The notes under the pieces: generated by a model | The model's database searches: none | Seen by the model: the letters and a program-made list of their open reading frames with translations, nothing else | What the model was told of the DNA's origin: nothing | Translations under genes and position numbers: made by a program | Shown here: piece by piece, positions 24,269 through 31,842 of the stretch | Layout: the number at the start of each line of letters is the position of its first letter | Position numbering within the stretch: the stretch's first letter is position 1 | NCBI RefSeq assembly: GCF_013394775.1 | Contig: NZ_JABXYT010000001.1 | Span: 448,501-512,500 of the forward strand | Direction: 5' to 3' | DNA: 64,000 nucleotides | Origin: Oribacterium sp. oral taxon 102 | GTDB taxonomy: Bacteria; Bacillota; Clostridia; Lachnospirales; Lachnospiraceae

Positions 24269-24569
24269 CCCATCGGGCGGAACCGTATTCCTGGTTGTGC
24301 TTGAAGTGCTTGGCATTCTTATGACGGATATAGACAGCAAGGTACAGAGCACCACCGCAGATGACACCGACCAGAAGATCTGCTGGATGGAAACTCGGGA
24401 GAGGATTTCCGAAAGCCGTTCCCAGAGTGCTGAAGAACGACAGCAGCTTCTTACTGGCATCAGCGCCTTCGGCCAGCCGCCAGGCCTCGCCCAGATTGGT
24501 ACAGACGAGGCCCACCAGCACATACGGCAGAGCTTTGATGATGATCTTTTTCAGCTTCTTCGTATTCAT
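24269..24569 (-). pseudogene. traG: traG/virD4 fragment 1 (N-terminal membrane segment)
   Basis: The N-terminus begins MNTKKLKKIIIKALPYVLVG with a first membrane segment. A second (LLVGVICGGALYLAVYI) follows, then KNAKHFKHNQEYGSARW, where element A interrupts and adds VA and a stop. Two N-terminal membrane spans followed by the EYGSARW motif are typical of TraG/VirD4 coupling proteins in Tn1549-like ICEs. The gene start overlaps the end of pcfB by four bases (ATGA). It would deliver relaxosomes to the type IV channel if the three insertions were excised. Confidence 0.93.
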
Positions 24570-25060
24570 CGTGTCTGCTCCCTTTGTCTGTCACGGTTGA
24601 TGACTCTTCCAGGCAGAGCCAGGATAGCTGCCTTGATCTTACGGAGCTGTTCAAGGACACTCGGACGTTCCTCCTTCCTCAGAACTCTCTGAGAATACTC
24701 ATTGAAAGCGGCGGTCATCGCATCCGCATCCTTTGCTTTGAAGAATACCAGATAGTGAGGCGGTTCCACGGAGGAGTCCTTCCGAATCGCATAGTCGAGA
24801 CCGTACTTCCTGGCTACTTTTTCAAAGCCCCGGAGGTCCGTTTTGGCAATGTCGATATTGGTGACGCCCTGACCCTGGCCGATCAGTTCTTTGACCGTCT
24901 GCTTGCCATGCGTGGGGATCTCTGCCTCATGCTCCTTCTTTACTTTCACATTCTTCCTGTGATTCAGGTAGGCCTTGACTGCCGAGACAATGGTACGTGC
25001 GCTCAGCTTCGATGTGCTGATCGCCAGATTCACTGTCCTGCTTTCGACTTCCTCCTGCAT
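24566..25060 (-). CDS. PcfB family conjugation protein (DUF3801)
   Basis: 164 residues, MQEEVESRTVNLAISTSKLS at the start, with a central VKELIGQGQGVTNIDIAKTD and then LRGFEKVARKYGLDYAIRKD. This matches PcfB/DUF3801 proteins that are encoded just before the coupling protein in Firmicute conjugative elements. PcfB of pCF10 is a relaxase accessory factor that interacts with the coupling protein. It overlaps traG by four bases, so translation is coupled. No sign of decay. Confidence 0.87.
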   Translation of the reverse strand: MQEEVESRTVNLAISTSKLSARTIVSAVKAYLNHRKNVKVKKEHEAEIPTHGKQTVKELIGQGQGVTNIDIAKTDLRGFEKVARKYGLDYAIRKDSSVEPPHYLVFFKAKDADAMTAAFNEYSQRVLRKEERPSVLEQLRKIKAAILALPGRVINRDRQREQTR

Positions 25061-25178
25061 CCGTCATCACCTCCTCTTTTCCTTCTTCCCGGCTGCTTGC
25101 CACCATCAGGGCCATGGTCAGCATGCCGAACATGGCCCCTCCGAAGAAGCACAGCATCGGGATGATCCATCTCATCAC
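24927..25178 (-). CDS. Small membrane protein (DUF3789-like), overlapping pcfB
   Basis: The N-terminal 30 residues (MMRWIIPMLCFFGGAMFGML) form one membrane span followed by SSREEGKEEV. This is the pattern of the short DUF3789 proteins placed between DUF3846 and PcfB genes in such ICEs. The frame does not stop where family members usually end (about 40 residues). It runs 130 bases into pcfB in another frame, giving a tail that is probably not conserved. Either an indel removed the original stop or the tail is tolerated. It overlaps the preceding gene by four bases. Confidence 0.6.
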   Translation of the reverse strand: MMRWIIPMLCFFGGAMFGMLTMALMVASSREEGKEEVMTDAGGSRKQDSESGDQHIEAERTYHCLGSQGLPESQEECESKEGA

Positions 25179-26569
25179 AGGGCTTCCTCCTTCACTTTCT
25201 TGTGCGGCTTCAGCTCGGGGACATCTAGCTTCTTTTCCTGCTGTTTCTCGACCTTCTCGTCCGGGAGGGGGACAGCCATGATCCCACGGCCCATCCGGAC
25301 AAAGACTTCCGGGGAATGGAACTTCTCTTCAAAGGCCTTCATCTGATCCGGAGAAAGGGAACCGAAGTCCTCGTCTGTCAGGCCGACCACCAGGAAAGAG
25401 CCTGCTACCACATCGTAGATCTCGCCGTTATCATCACGGAGGGCTCTGTTCAGAGTCAGACCATCGAGTTTTCCTTCCTCATTCATGACCAGTCCGACCG
25501 GCTCATCAAACGGATACACCACCTCGATATAGCCGCCGACAGCAGCCTGAAGATCCTCCAGCTCTGTTCCGATCTCCACAGGACGAGGATGCTGATTAGG
25601 TTCAACCAGAAGTACGGTCATGGTGTCCCTCGTGGGTTCTGCGCCATAGAGTTCCGGAGATTCTGCCACTCGGCTTTCAAAGGTGACAGCCTTCTCAAAG
25701 ATGTGATCATCACTGTCATAGTGGTAAACACTGTCGGAGAGGAAATCCGCTTCGCTGACTTCAGTGGCGTTCACACCCCGGACCATACTTTCCAGCTGGT
25801 CCCTTTCAAAGGATCCGTCATCGCGGATAAAGAGGACCTCATGGACAGAGGAAGGCAGGACGAAGTAGTCACCGCCAAGCCTGTCCGCAGCCTCCTGAAG
25901 GAAATCCGGGAGCTGGGTCACGGAAGCACCGTTCATGCCGCCTTCAACCGTCGCCACCCACATGGGCGATTCCGGCATATCGAACATGCCGCCGGACATC
26001 TCAGCCATCATCTCAGACATATTCTTAAGGACCGGAGGATGGTTGGCCAGCTGGGCGGCAACCGCGTCTGCATGGAGCTGTTCCGAAGTGACGCCGTACT
26101 GATCCAGCAGCTGGTTCGTAACCAGGGTCGTAGCGGAGCTGTCTTCGGGATGAGGAAGCTCCACTCGGTACACGACCGCGATGTCCTCAACGGTCTTATG
26201 CGGGATATTCTCCAGCATCTCCTTGTTGGGCTCCACAGGGACAACCTGCATTACGAGATGACTCTTCGCGCTTTCGTAGTCCGTGATGCTGTTGACCTCA
26301 AAGACCGGGATGGCGGCAGACACCTGCCTTGCATCAGAGGCGATCTTATCGAGGATGGCGCTCTCCTGGGACGGATCCGCCTGGTAACGCTCAAAAGCAG
26401 GGCCGATGTTGAACGTGGCGGCTGCAACTGCGCCTTCCGGCTGTACGGAGATACCGACATAGGATTCACCCTGCAGCTTGTTTACCTGCTGGATCTTCAC
26501 CTGCGTATCAGGAAGCTCCTCCTGAACACGGGTTCTGGTAGCTTCCAGGAATTCATCAAAGTTCATCAT
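25175..26569 (-). CDS. DUF5688 and DUF3846 two-domain ICE protein
   Basis: 464 residues. The first 300 (MNFDEFLEATRTRVQEELPD onward, with AAQLANHPPVLKNMSEMM and VLPSSVHEVLFI) fit DUF5688. Residues of about 315-420 (TMTVLLVEPNQHPRPVEIG, then LQAAVGGYIEVVYPFDEPV) fit DUF3846. A basic tail follows. Both domains are common in Lachnospiraceae and Ruminococcaceae conjugative elements and have no known activity. It is intact, GC-rich and co-oriented with repA, parB, pcfB and traG. Confidence 0.8.
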   Translation of the reverse strand: MMNFDEFLEATRTRVQEELPDTQVKIQQVNKLQGESYVGISVQPEGAVAAATFNIGPAFERYQADPSQESAILDKIASDARQVSAAIPVFEVNSITDYESAKSHLVMQVVPVEPNKEMLENIPHKTVEDIAVVYRVELPHPEDSSATTLVTNQLLDQYGVTSEQLHADAVAAQLANHPPVLKNMSEMMAEMSGGMFDMPESPMWVATVEGGMNGASVTQLPDFLQEAADRLGGDYFVLPSSVHEVLFIRDDGSFERDQLESMVRGVNATEVSEADFLSDSVYHYDSDDHIFEKAVTFESRVAESPELYGAEPTRDTMTVLLVEPNQHPRPVEIGTELEDLQAAVGGYIEVVYPFDEPVGLVMNEEGKLDGLTLNRALRDDNGEIYDVVAGSFLVVGLTDEDFGSLSPDQMKAFEEKFHSPEVFVRMGRGIMAVPLPDEKVEKQQEKKLDVPELKPHKKVKEEAL

Positions 26570-26834
26570 CGCAGTTCACCTCCACAACACAGCACGGGAA
26601 GCAGGAATCAGCTTCGATGTCTTTGTCTCTCAACAGAAAAGAGACCTGTACAAGCAGATCGGCAGCATCTTCGATAAGATTTGCCGCCTCCATAAGCATA
26701 TCGGCAGCCAGATCCATATCATCGTCCTCAGCCTCTGCTGTCTCACGGGCTTTCTGCTCGTCCTGCTCCTTCATAAGCTTTGCAACGGCCTCCGCCATAG
26801 CCTTCAGTCTTTTCTTGGAATCTTCGTTCATCAT
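26556..26834 (-). CDS. Small acidic helical protein of the ICE
   Basis: 92 residues from the first of two ATG codons at 26834, with AAGGAG ten bases upstream; the in-frame start at 26894 lies beyond a terminator. It is rich in Ala, Glu, Asp and Met and strongly helical (RLKAMAEAVAKLMKEQ, then LAADMLMEAANLIEDAADLL), ending with two cysteines in FPCCVVEV. I do not recognise a family. It overlaps the DUF5688 gene by 14 bases, so it is probably translated with it. Confidence 0.6.
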   Translation of the reverse strand: MMNEDSKKRLKAMAEAVAKLMKEQDEQKARETAEAEDDDMDLAADMLMEAANLIEDAADLLVQVSFLLRDKDIEADSCFPCCVVEVNCDDEL

Positions 26835-26865
26835 TTGTTCGTTTCTCCTTTTAATGTTTTTTGAT

Positions 26866-26901
26866 AAATAAAAAGCGCCTCTGATTCTCATCAAAGACGC
26901 T
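26866..26901 (-). terminator. Terminator between parB and the downstream ICE genes
   Basis: AGCGTCTTTGAT and ATCAGAGGCGCT arms (two mismatches) followed by TTTTATTT on the minus strand. It separates the repA-parB transcript from the conjugation genes. Confidence 0.7.
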
Positions 26902-26925
26902 GCCTTGGGGGTACGTATTCAGTTG

Positions 26926-27798
26926 TCATCGTGCCTTGTCCCGCTGACGTTTCTTCTGCCACTGATCCAGCAGTTTTAGAATCACATCGCTCATCTGCCT
27001 GGGCGTATAGGACTTGGGAAAATACTTTCGGAGCTGTTCGCTCTTGAAAGCGACCCGTTCCAGATCACCCTTTTTGATTTCACCGAGGATCTCGCACATG
27101 TCATCCAGCCTGCATTCTCCTTCCTGGCTGAGCTTTTTTAGACGCATCGCCTGGGAGAGGGAAGGGGCCGCCTGCGTGAAATCCATAGCTTCGATCAGGT
27201 TTCTCTGTTCCTCCGGCCTCAGGTACGAAAGCTCCACCGCAGGATTGAAGGAGATCTTTTTCTGATCGAGCATTTCCAGAAGCTCCGGGATCAGGTTGGT
27301 AAGACGGATAAAGCGCTTTACTGTATCTTTGCTTACGCCGTCTTTCTCACCAATAATGGCTGTGGTCAACTTCGGTGCAACTTGCACTGAAGTTCCTTCT
27401 TTCTGCAAATCCGTTCGTTCTCCCTGATGCTTCATGGCATCCGCCTTCATCTTATAGGCGAACGCACGCTCAGACGGGAGAATGTTCTCTCTTTGCAGGT
27501 TACTGTCCACAACAAGGATCCTGGCCATGTCATCATCCATATCCCGGACAATGACCGGCACCTCCGTCAGGCCGACAGCCGCAGCAGCATGAGCTCTCCG
27601 ATGGCCTGAAATAATCTCATATTTACCGTCTTCGGCAGGCCGTGCGATCAGCGGCGTCAGAACGCCAAACATCGAAATGCTCTCCGTGGTCCTGAGCATG
27701 GATTCATCCTCAACCACCTTGAAAGGATGGTCCTTAAATGGGACCAATTCACTGATCGGGATCTTCTGAACCCGGTCCATCTGTTTTTCATCATCCAT
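26926..27798 (-). CDS. parB: ParB/Spo0J family partition protein of the ICE
   Basis: 290 residues. The ParB N-terminal domain spans PISELVPFKDHPFKV to the box EIISGHRRAHAAAAVG, which in the family binds and hydrolyses CTP. A helix-turn-helix region (IGEKDGVSKDTVKRFIRL) and helical C-terminus follow. I start at ATG 27798, with AAGGAGGT ten bases upstream; the frame also has in-frame starts at 27822 and 27870, the former containing this site. No ParA is seen nearby. Following repA closely, it probably stabilizes the excised circular ICE. Confidence 0.85.
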   Translation of the reverse strand: MDDEKQMDRVQKIPISELVPFKDHPFKVVEDESMLRTTESISMFGVLTPLIARPAEDGKYEIISGHRRAHAAAAVGLTEVPVIVRDMDDDMARILVVDSNLQRENILPSERAFAYKMKADAMKHQGERTDLQKEGTSVQVAPKLTTAIIGEKDGVSKDTVKRFIRLTNLIPELLEMLDQKKISFNPAVELSYLRPEEQRNLIEAMDFTQAAPSLSQAMRLKKLSQEGECRLDDMCEILGEIKKGDLERVAFKSEQLRKYFPKSYTPRQMSDVILKLLDQWQKKRQRDKAR

Positions 27799-27814
27799 CG
27801 GTAATGTCACCTCC

Positions 27815-28702
27815 TTAAGCATGGATGCCTGGGAAATCGTGATTGACCCTGGCCCGATAGTAGGAGTCAATCGTTACCGGGGCATTGAACAGCGTTGTCA
27901 GCAGATATTGCTTCATATCCCGGACATAGGTGGTATTCTCCTTCAAACAGTCCAGAACAAACTGAATGTGCATGGAATTCAGCTTCATCAGCCTGCTCTT
28001 TACCACCTCTAAGGGTTTATCGTCTCCGGCGATTCGAACAGACTTCCTTTTTGATGAACAGGTCTCAACCAGGAGATCCAGTATACCCTCCAGGGTTTCT
28101 CTCTCTGTCGGGTAGTTTTGAATCAGGATAGGGATCTCAAGTTCTGTCATAAAATAATCCTCGTATCGCTCGTAATCATCGATTCCCTTCGCTTCGCTTC
28201 CCGGAAGGAAAGAAAGATCAGTATGATTCTTATAAGTCTTTTTTGAATCATTATTAATTGAGTTTGATTCCGAGACTTCCGGAGGTTTTGTTTTCGGACT
28301 TCCAGAAGTTTTATTTTCAAACTTCAAGAAGTGTCTTTCCCCAGAGTTATCCACAGTCCGGTAGAAGCTTTTCACATAGATCAGGTTGGGCTTTCCGAGT
28401 CCCTGCCGCTTTCTTTCAATCAGACCGGCCTTCTGCTCAAGCTCATCCAGAAGCTGCACTGCCTTGTTCTTGCCGCAATTCATCTCTTCCATGATCTCTG
28501 CGATCGGATAGATGATATAAACGCGGTCCTGCTTATCCTTCCAGCCACTCCGAAGTGAAATGCCGACCCGATCCAGAAGAAGGCTGTACAGCAGTTTTGC
28601 TTCTGAAGAAATCCTCTGGTAGGTCTCATGCTGCAGAAGGATCTTTGGAACTCTGATAAATGAGTACTGTTCAGCCTCCATGTCATAAATATAGTCAAGC
28701 AC
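27815..28702 (-). CDS. Replication initiator protein A (RepA_N type) of the ICE
   Basis: 295 residues. Residues 10-85 (QYSFIRVPKILLQHETYQRIS, a 21-residue stretch given here only by its ends QYSF and QRIS, then SEAKLLYSLLLDRVGIS) carry the RepA_N domain. A linker with many Ser and Lys comes next, and the C-terminal DUF6017-like region contains DDYERYEDYFMTELEI. Proteins of this kind start plasmid or ICE replication. It is the first large gene of the ICE end and is followed by parB after 16 bases, so the pair forms a replication-partition module. Confidence 0.85.
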   Translation of the reverse strand: MLDYIYDMEAEQYSFIRVPKILLQHETYQRISSEAKLLYSLLLDRVGISLRSGWKDKQDRVYIIYPIAEIMEEMNCGKNKAVQLLDELEQKAGLIERKRQGLGKPNLIYVKSFYRTVDNSGERHFLKFENKTSGSPKTKPPEVSESNSINNDSKKTYKNHTDLSFLPGSEAKGIDDYERYEDYFMTELEIPILIQNYPTERETLEGILDLLVETCSSKRKSVRIAGDDKPLEVVKSRLMKLNSMHIQFVLDCLKENTTYVRDMKQYLLTTLFNAPVTIDSYYRARVNHDFPGIHA

Positions 28703-28933
28703 TCATATCACCACCTCCCGGCATGGGAACTTATCCTTCGGAAGCGGCTTCTGCCGGAACACCTCATTGTCGGTCTTCCCATAAGGACATGTGGCAAACA
28801 GGCATCTGCGGTACTTGAAGTCCGGATGGAAATAGCAGCAGTTCCTGCATCTGGGAGCCGTCTTGTTCCGGTCCACTGTCACCTTGTGCTTCATGAGGTT
28901 TCTGTAGAAGTTCAATCCTCCATTCTCACGCAT
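28703..28933 (-). CDS. Cys-rich small protein 1 of the ICE
   Basis: 76 residues with four closely spaced cysteines in RCRNCCYFHPDFKYRRC and another in FATCPYG, plus one in FPCREV, suggesting a zinc-binding fold. It begins MRENGGLNFYRNLMKHKVTV. It abuts repA (stop at 28703, repA start at 28702) and overlaps the upstream Cys-rich gene by 8 bases. Proteins like this occur at the same place in related ICEs, but I know of no function. Confidence 0.6.
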   Translation of the reverse strand: MRENGGLNFYRNLMKHKVTVDRNKTAPRCRNCCYFHPDFKYRRCLFATCPYGKTDNEVFRQKPLPKDKFPCREVVI

Positions 28934-29183
28934 TGACTGGCACCTCCATCTTCGTCTTAAAGACCTCGTTCATGCATTTCTTCATGCAGAAGCTGACGCA
29001 GGGGCCATAGCAGCAGCCATTACAGGGCGATTTCTTTTTCGGAGACTCGGCCAGGTAGTAACAGTTCTCCTTCTTGAGAGAGCACCCTGCCTTTCGGTTC
29101 TTCCAGAAGAAACAGCCTCTGCAGCTTGTAGGACGGTCAGCGTAGTAACGCACGCCGTCAATCACGATCGTTTCTTTTTCCAT
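28926..29183 (-). CDS. Cys-rich small protein 2 of the ICE
   Basis: 85 residues with eleven cysteines, including SCRGCFFWKNRKAGC, ENCYYL, PCNGCCYGPCVSFC and KKC. Such density suggests two metal-binding knuckles. I start at ATG 29183, with AGGAGG eight bases upstream; an in-frame ATG at 29204 precedes that site. It is the first gene of the ICE reading leftwards and follows a strong terminator. Function not recognised. Confidence 0.65.
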   Translation of the reverse strand: MEKETIVIDGVRYYADRPTSCRGCFFWKNRKAGCSLKKENCYYLAESPKKKSPCNGCCYGPCVSFCMKKCMNEVFKTKMEVPVNA

Positions 29184-29231
29184 CGAATAATCCTCCTTTT
29201 TCATGATGGTTCTGCAGAGCCTGCAGAAATG

Positions 29232-29269
29232 AAAAAAGCCCGGCTACCGTTTCGTACAGCAACCGGGCT
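29232..29269 (-). terminator. Strong terminator at the start of the ICE gene row
   Basis: AGCCCGG and CCGGGCT arms with an internal partly paired loop, followed by TTTTTTC on the minus strand. It shields the ICE genes from transcripts coming from the chromosome side, or attenuates the leader of the Cys-rich gene. Confidence 0.8.
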
Positions 29270-29339
29270 ATGTATGGAGGCTTTTCTTCTGGGAAGACAA
29301 AGACGCCCGGCAGGAAGAGCTTTCTGCTGAGCGCCATAA

Positions 29340-29604
29340 ACACGGATAAAACCGGATTAGAAATGTCGGGTTCCGTCAGAATCCGTCAAACGTTCCTGTT
29401 CCGTAATATGAGGTCATTTGGGTAGCTTGAGACAAATTATCTGCGAGACGTGATCTGGGTCTAAAATGAGCACAAGGACACTTCTTGCTCTCGCTCATTT
29501 TCATTTTTTTGTCTCATTCATTAACTATTGTCTCAGTATTAACTACTAAATTCCCGGCAAAATCCATGATTCGCCATCAAAAGCCATCAAAGATTCACGG
29601 GCAT
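29340..29604. other. Probable ICE terminus next to rpsI, with short repeats
   Basis: No gene is seen here. It contains TGAGACA (29428-29434) and two inverse copies TGTCTCA (29510-29516, 29529-29535). It also has direct repeats TTAACTA (29521-29527, 29539-29545) and GCCATCAAA (29573-29581, 29583-29591, with 10-base spacing). Clusters of short repeats are common at integrase arm-binding sites. The chromosome begins no later than the rpsI terminator at 29605. The exact attachment site cannot be fixed without the other ICE end. Confidence 0.45.
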
Positions 29605-29640
29605 GAAAAGACCCCGGAAATGGCGTATTTCCGAGGTTTT
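29605..29640 (-). terminator. Terminator of the rplM-rpsI operon
   Basis: ACCTCGGAAAT and ATTTCCGGGGT arms followed by CTTTTC on the minus strand, 21 bases beyond the rpsI stop. Confidence 0.8.
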
Positions 29641-29660
29641 TCGACTCTTGTTGGGTCTGA

Positions 29661-30053
29661 TTAACGCTTCGAGAACTGAGGCGCTCTGCGCGCGGCCTTC
29701 AAGCCGTACTTCTTTCTCTCCTTCATTCTCGGATCTCTGGTCAGGAAGCCTGCCTTCTTCAGAAGCGGTCTGTACTCCTGATCCATCTCGCAGAGAGCGC
29801 GGGCGATGCCGTGACGGATCGCGCCGGCCTGTCCGGTATATCCGCCGCCGCCTACATTGACGAGGATGTCCAGCTTGCCCTCGGTCTGGGTAGCTACGAG
29901 CGGCTGCTTCACGATGGTCTTCAGGGTCTCGAGTCCGAAGTACTCATCCATGCTTCTCTTGTTGATGGTGACCTTGCCAGTGCCCGGCATGATGTAGACT
30001 CTAGCTACGGAGCTCTTTCTTCTTCCGGTGCCGTAATTTCTATTTGTAGCCAT
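29661..30053 (-). CDS. rpsI: 30S ribosomal protein S9
   Basis: 130 residues with the S9 signatures [12 protein letters not shown] near the N-terminus and [19 protein letters not shown] in the middle. The C-terminus ([17 protein letters not shown]) is conserved and contacts P-site tRNA. The gene is intact and 14 bases downstream of rplM, the standard pairing. Its 3' end faces the ICE boundary. As I recall, rpsI 3' ends are integration sites for some streptococcal ICEs, so this may be the target here too. Confidence 0.98.
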   Translation of the reverse strand: MATNRNYGTGRRKSSVARVYIMPGTGKVTINKRSMDEYFGLETLKTIVKQPLVATQTEGKLDILVNVGGGGYTGQAGAIRHGIARALCEMDQEYRPLLKKAGFLTRDPRMKERKKYGLKAARRAPQFSKR

Positions 30054-30067
30054 TTAGATATCCCTCC

Positions 30068-30496
30068 TTAGAATGTAAGCGCAGCCGGCTGCTGTGCCTG
30101 ATGCTTGTGCTCCGGTCCAGCGTATACGAAAAGCTTCTTATACATCTGTCTTCCGAGCGGTCCCTTTGGAAGCATACCCTTAACTGCGAGCTCGATTACC
30201 TGCTCCGGCTTGTTTGCCTTCATGTCGCGAAGCGTGGTCTCCTTCATGGAGCCGACATACTTCGAATGCGTGCGGTAAAGCTTCTGCTCCAGCTTCTTAC
30301 CGGTAGTGTGAATCTTCTCTGCGTTTACAACGATGACATAATCCCCGCAATCAAGGAACGGAGTGAATGTCGGCTTGCGCTTACCGCGAAGAACGGCAGC
30401 GATCTCTGATGCAAGGCGTCCCAGCGTCTTGCCTTCTGCGTCTACTACATACCATTTTCTGTCGATAGTAGAAGCCTTTGCTACGTATGAATTCAT
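30068..30496 (-). CDS. rplM: 50S ribosomal protein L13
   Basis: 142 residues. It has [20 protein letters not shown] near the N-terminus, then [14 protein letters not shown] and [20 protein letters not shown], all diagnostic for L13. The start has AGGAGG upstream. First gene of the rplM-rpsI operon, behind the promoter at 30619-30647 and a structured leader. Confidence 0.98.
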   Translation of the reverse strand: MNSYVAKASTIDRKWYVVDAEGKTLGRLASEIAAVLRGKRKPTFTPFLDCGDYVIVVNAEKIHTTGKKLEQKLYRTHSKYVGSMKETTLRDMKANKPEQVIELAVKGMLPKGPLGRQMYKKLFVYAGPEHKHQAQQPAALTF

Positions 30497-30509
30497 AACA
30501 ACCTCCTGT

Positions 30510-30612
30510 GTGCAGGCTACTTACTCTGGTCCAGTCCAGGACTGATTTCAGTATTTAATGTAGCCCGGGCCTATGCCCTGCTTAATGTTCCGATGCAGAA
30601 AATCTGCAAAGC
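30510..30612 (-). ncRNA. L13-leader-like structured 5' region of rplM
   Basis: The roughly 110-base untranslated leader between the promoter and rplM contains GGGCTAC pairing with GTAGCCTG and an inner hairpin CAGTCC/GGACTG. It ends at the ribosome binding site. The placement and pairing fit the Firmicute L13 leader, through which L13 controls its own operon. I have not checked it against a covariance model. Confidence 0.55.
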
Positions 30613-30618
30613 CTATTC

Positions 30619-30647
30619 ATTCTAGCGGAAAAGTTCCTCTCTGTCAA
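30619..30647 (-). promoter_or_regulatory. rplM-rpsI promoter
   Basis: TTGACA (30642-30647) and TAGAAT (30619-30624) on the minus strand with a 17-base spacer, about 120 bases before rplM. Confidence 0.8.
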
Positions 30648-30697
30648 TTCCATTCTTTGGGAAGTGTCCGTGAATTTTCGCGAATTTCCGTTGAAAT

Positions 30698-31609
30698 TCA
30701 GACCTGCTTTCGCATTTTCTCTTTCCGCATTCCATATCCCCACTTTGCGACGGCAGTTCCGATGATGAGCAGGTAGCCGATCAGACTGCAGCGGTCGGGG
30801 CGTTCGCCGAGGAAAAGGAGACCGAGGAGGGAGGCGAAGAGTACCTGGGTGTAATCGAAGACGGAGATTTCCCTTGCCGGTGCACAGGTATAGGCGGCGG
30901 TGACAGCGAGCTGGGCGGCTGCGGCGGCACAGCCGCCCAGCAGCAGGCAAAGAAGCTGGGCTGCCGTCATTGGTGCAAAATGCAGGAGCGTCATCGGAAT
31001 GCTGGAGAGGGCGGAGAAGAGCGAGAAGGCAAATACGATGATCGGACCGTAAACACCGTGCGTTCCGAGCTTTCGGATGAAGGTGTAGGCAGTGCCGGCG
31101 AAGAAGCCTCCGAGCAGTGCAAGCAGAGCGGGAAGGCTCGCGATTCCGGAGCCCGGCTTCACAACGAAGGCAGCGCCGAGAAGTGCGACAAGCAGTGTCA
31201 GGAGGTCGATCCGGCTCGGCTTTTCTCCCAGCAGGAAAACAGACATCAGGGTGGAGAAGAAGGGAGCCATTTTATTCAGCATATTGGCGTCCCCGATGTA
31301 CATTTTCCCGATGGCATAGAAGTTCAGGAAGAGCCCGGCTGTGCCGAAGAGGCAGCGCAGGAAGAGAGCGGAGAGGCTGCTTCTCGGAAGCTCCCGGAGA
31401 TTATGACCGGAGCGTCGGAGCAGATAGAGGGAGACGAAGATTGCGACGAAGTTACGGAAAAATGCTTTTTCCCAGAAGGGCAGATCTCCGGAAAGCTTTA
31501 CGAAGAAGGACATCAGGGAAAAGAAGAAGGCGGCGCAGAGGATATACAGGATGCCCCGAAGCCGCCGACTGTGCGGGCCGGGTTCGGGGAGCTGCTTCAG
31601 ATCAGGCAT
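30698..31609 (-). CDS. DMT superfamily (EamA) transporter
   Basis: 303 residues with ten hydrophobic segments arranged as two five-helix EamA repeats. The first begins at LRGILYILCAAFFFSLMSFF and the second at LPALLALLGGFFAGTAYTFI. The family exports metabolites or drugs, and the closest pattern (ANMLNKMAPFFSTLMSVFLLGE) is shared with RarD/YojE-like permeases. The start is ATG 31609, with AAAGGAAC upstream; the frame also opens at 31642. It is transcribed divergently from adhE. Substrate unknown. Confidence 0.85.
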   Translation of the reverse strand: MPDLKQLPEPGPHSRRLRGILYILCAAFFFSLMSFFVKLSGDLPFWEKAFFRNFVAIFVSLYLLRRSGHNLRELPRSSLSALFLRCLFGTAGLFLNFYAIGKMYIGDANMLNKMAPFFSTLMSVFLLGEKPSRIDLLTLLVALLGAAFVVKPGSGIASLPALLALLGGFFAGTAYTFIRKLGTHGVYGPIIVFAFSLFSALSSIPMTLLHFAPMTAAQLLCLLLGGCAAAAAQLAVTAAYTCAPAREISVFDYTQVLFASLLGLLFLGERPDRCSLIGYLLIIGTAVAKWGYGMRKEKMRKQV

Positions 31610-31804
31610 AGTAGGTTCCTTTCTATATAATAATATAAACAATATAAATAAAAATCATATAAAACATATAAACAAGGCAGGACGGGAGCTGCAGGGATGC
31701 CCGTATCGCCGACAGCTCTAGCATAGCGGAAAACAGCGGCGGCGGAAAGCCCTCCGGTACATTGTGCTTTTGTAAAAACAGCTTGATAAAAAAATGACGA
31801 GATG

Positions 31805-31833
31805 TTGACATGAAAATAACGATGGCGTATAAT
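31805..31833 (+). promoter_or_regulatory. adhE promoter, perfect sigma-A consensus
   Basis: TTGACA at 31805-31810 and TATAAT at 31828-31833 with a 17-base spacer. It lies 143 bases before the chosen adhE start. Confidence 0.88.
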
Positions 31834-31842
31834 GCAATTGCA

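Larger units (their letters stand above)
16304..24272. mobile_element. Element A: 8.0-kb integrative mobilizable element inside traG
   Basis: The left junction carries CCCA at 16304-16307 and the right junction CCCA at 24269-24272. Removing the sequence between them joins SARW to GTHADIEPFM and restores the TraG frame. TTTGTCAAG at 16316-16324 near the left end is shared with element B. From right to left it holds the serine recombinase, a TnpW-like protein, GNAT, DUF3847, oriT, the relaxase, the WYL regulator, a zinc-ribbon protein, a ClbS/DfsB protein and a radical SAM protein, all on the minus strand. Confidence 0.92.

Noticed and set aside
29158..29343. Small minus-strand frame at the ICE end
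   Set aside because: It runs through the strong terminator at 29232-29269 and overlaps the start of the Cys-rich gene.
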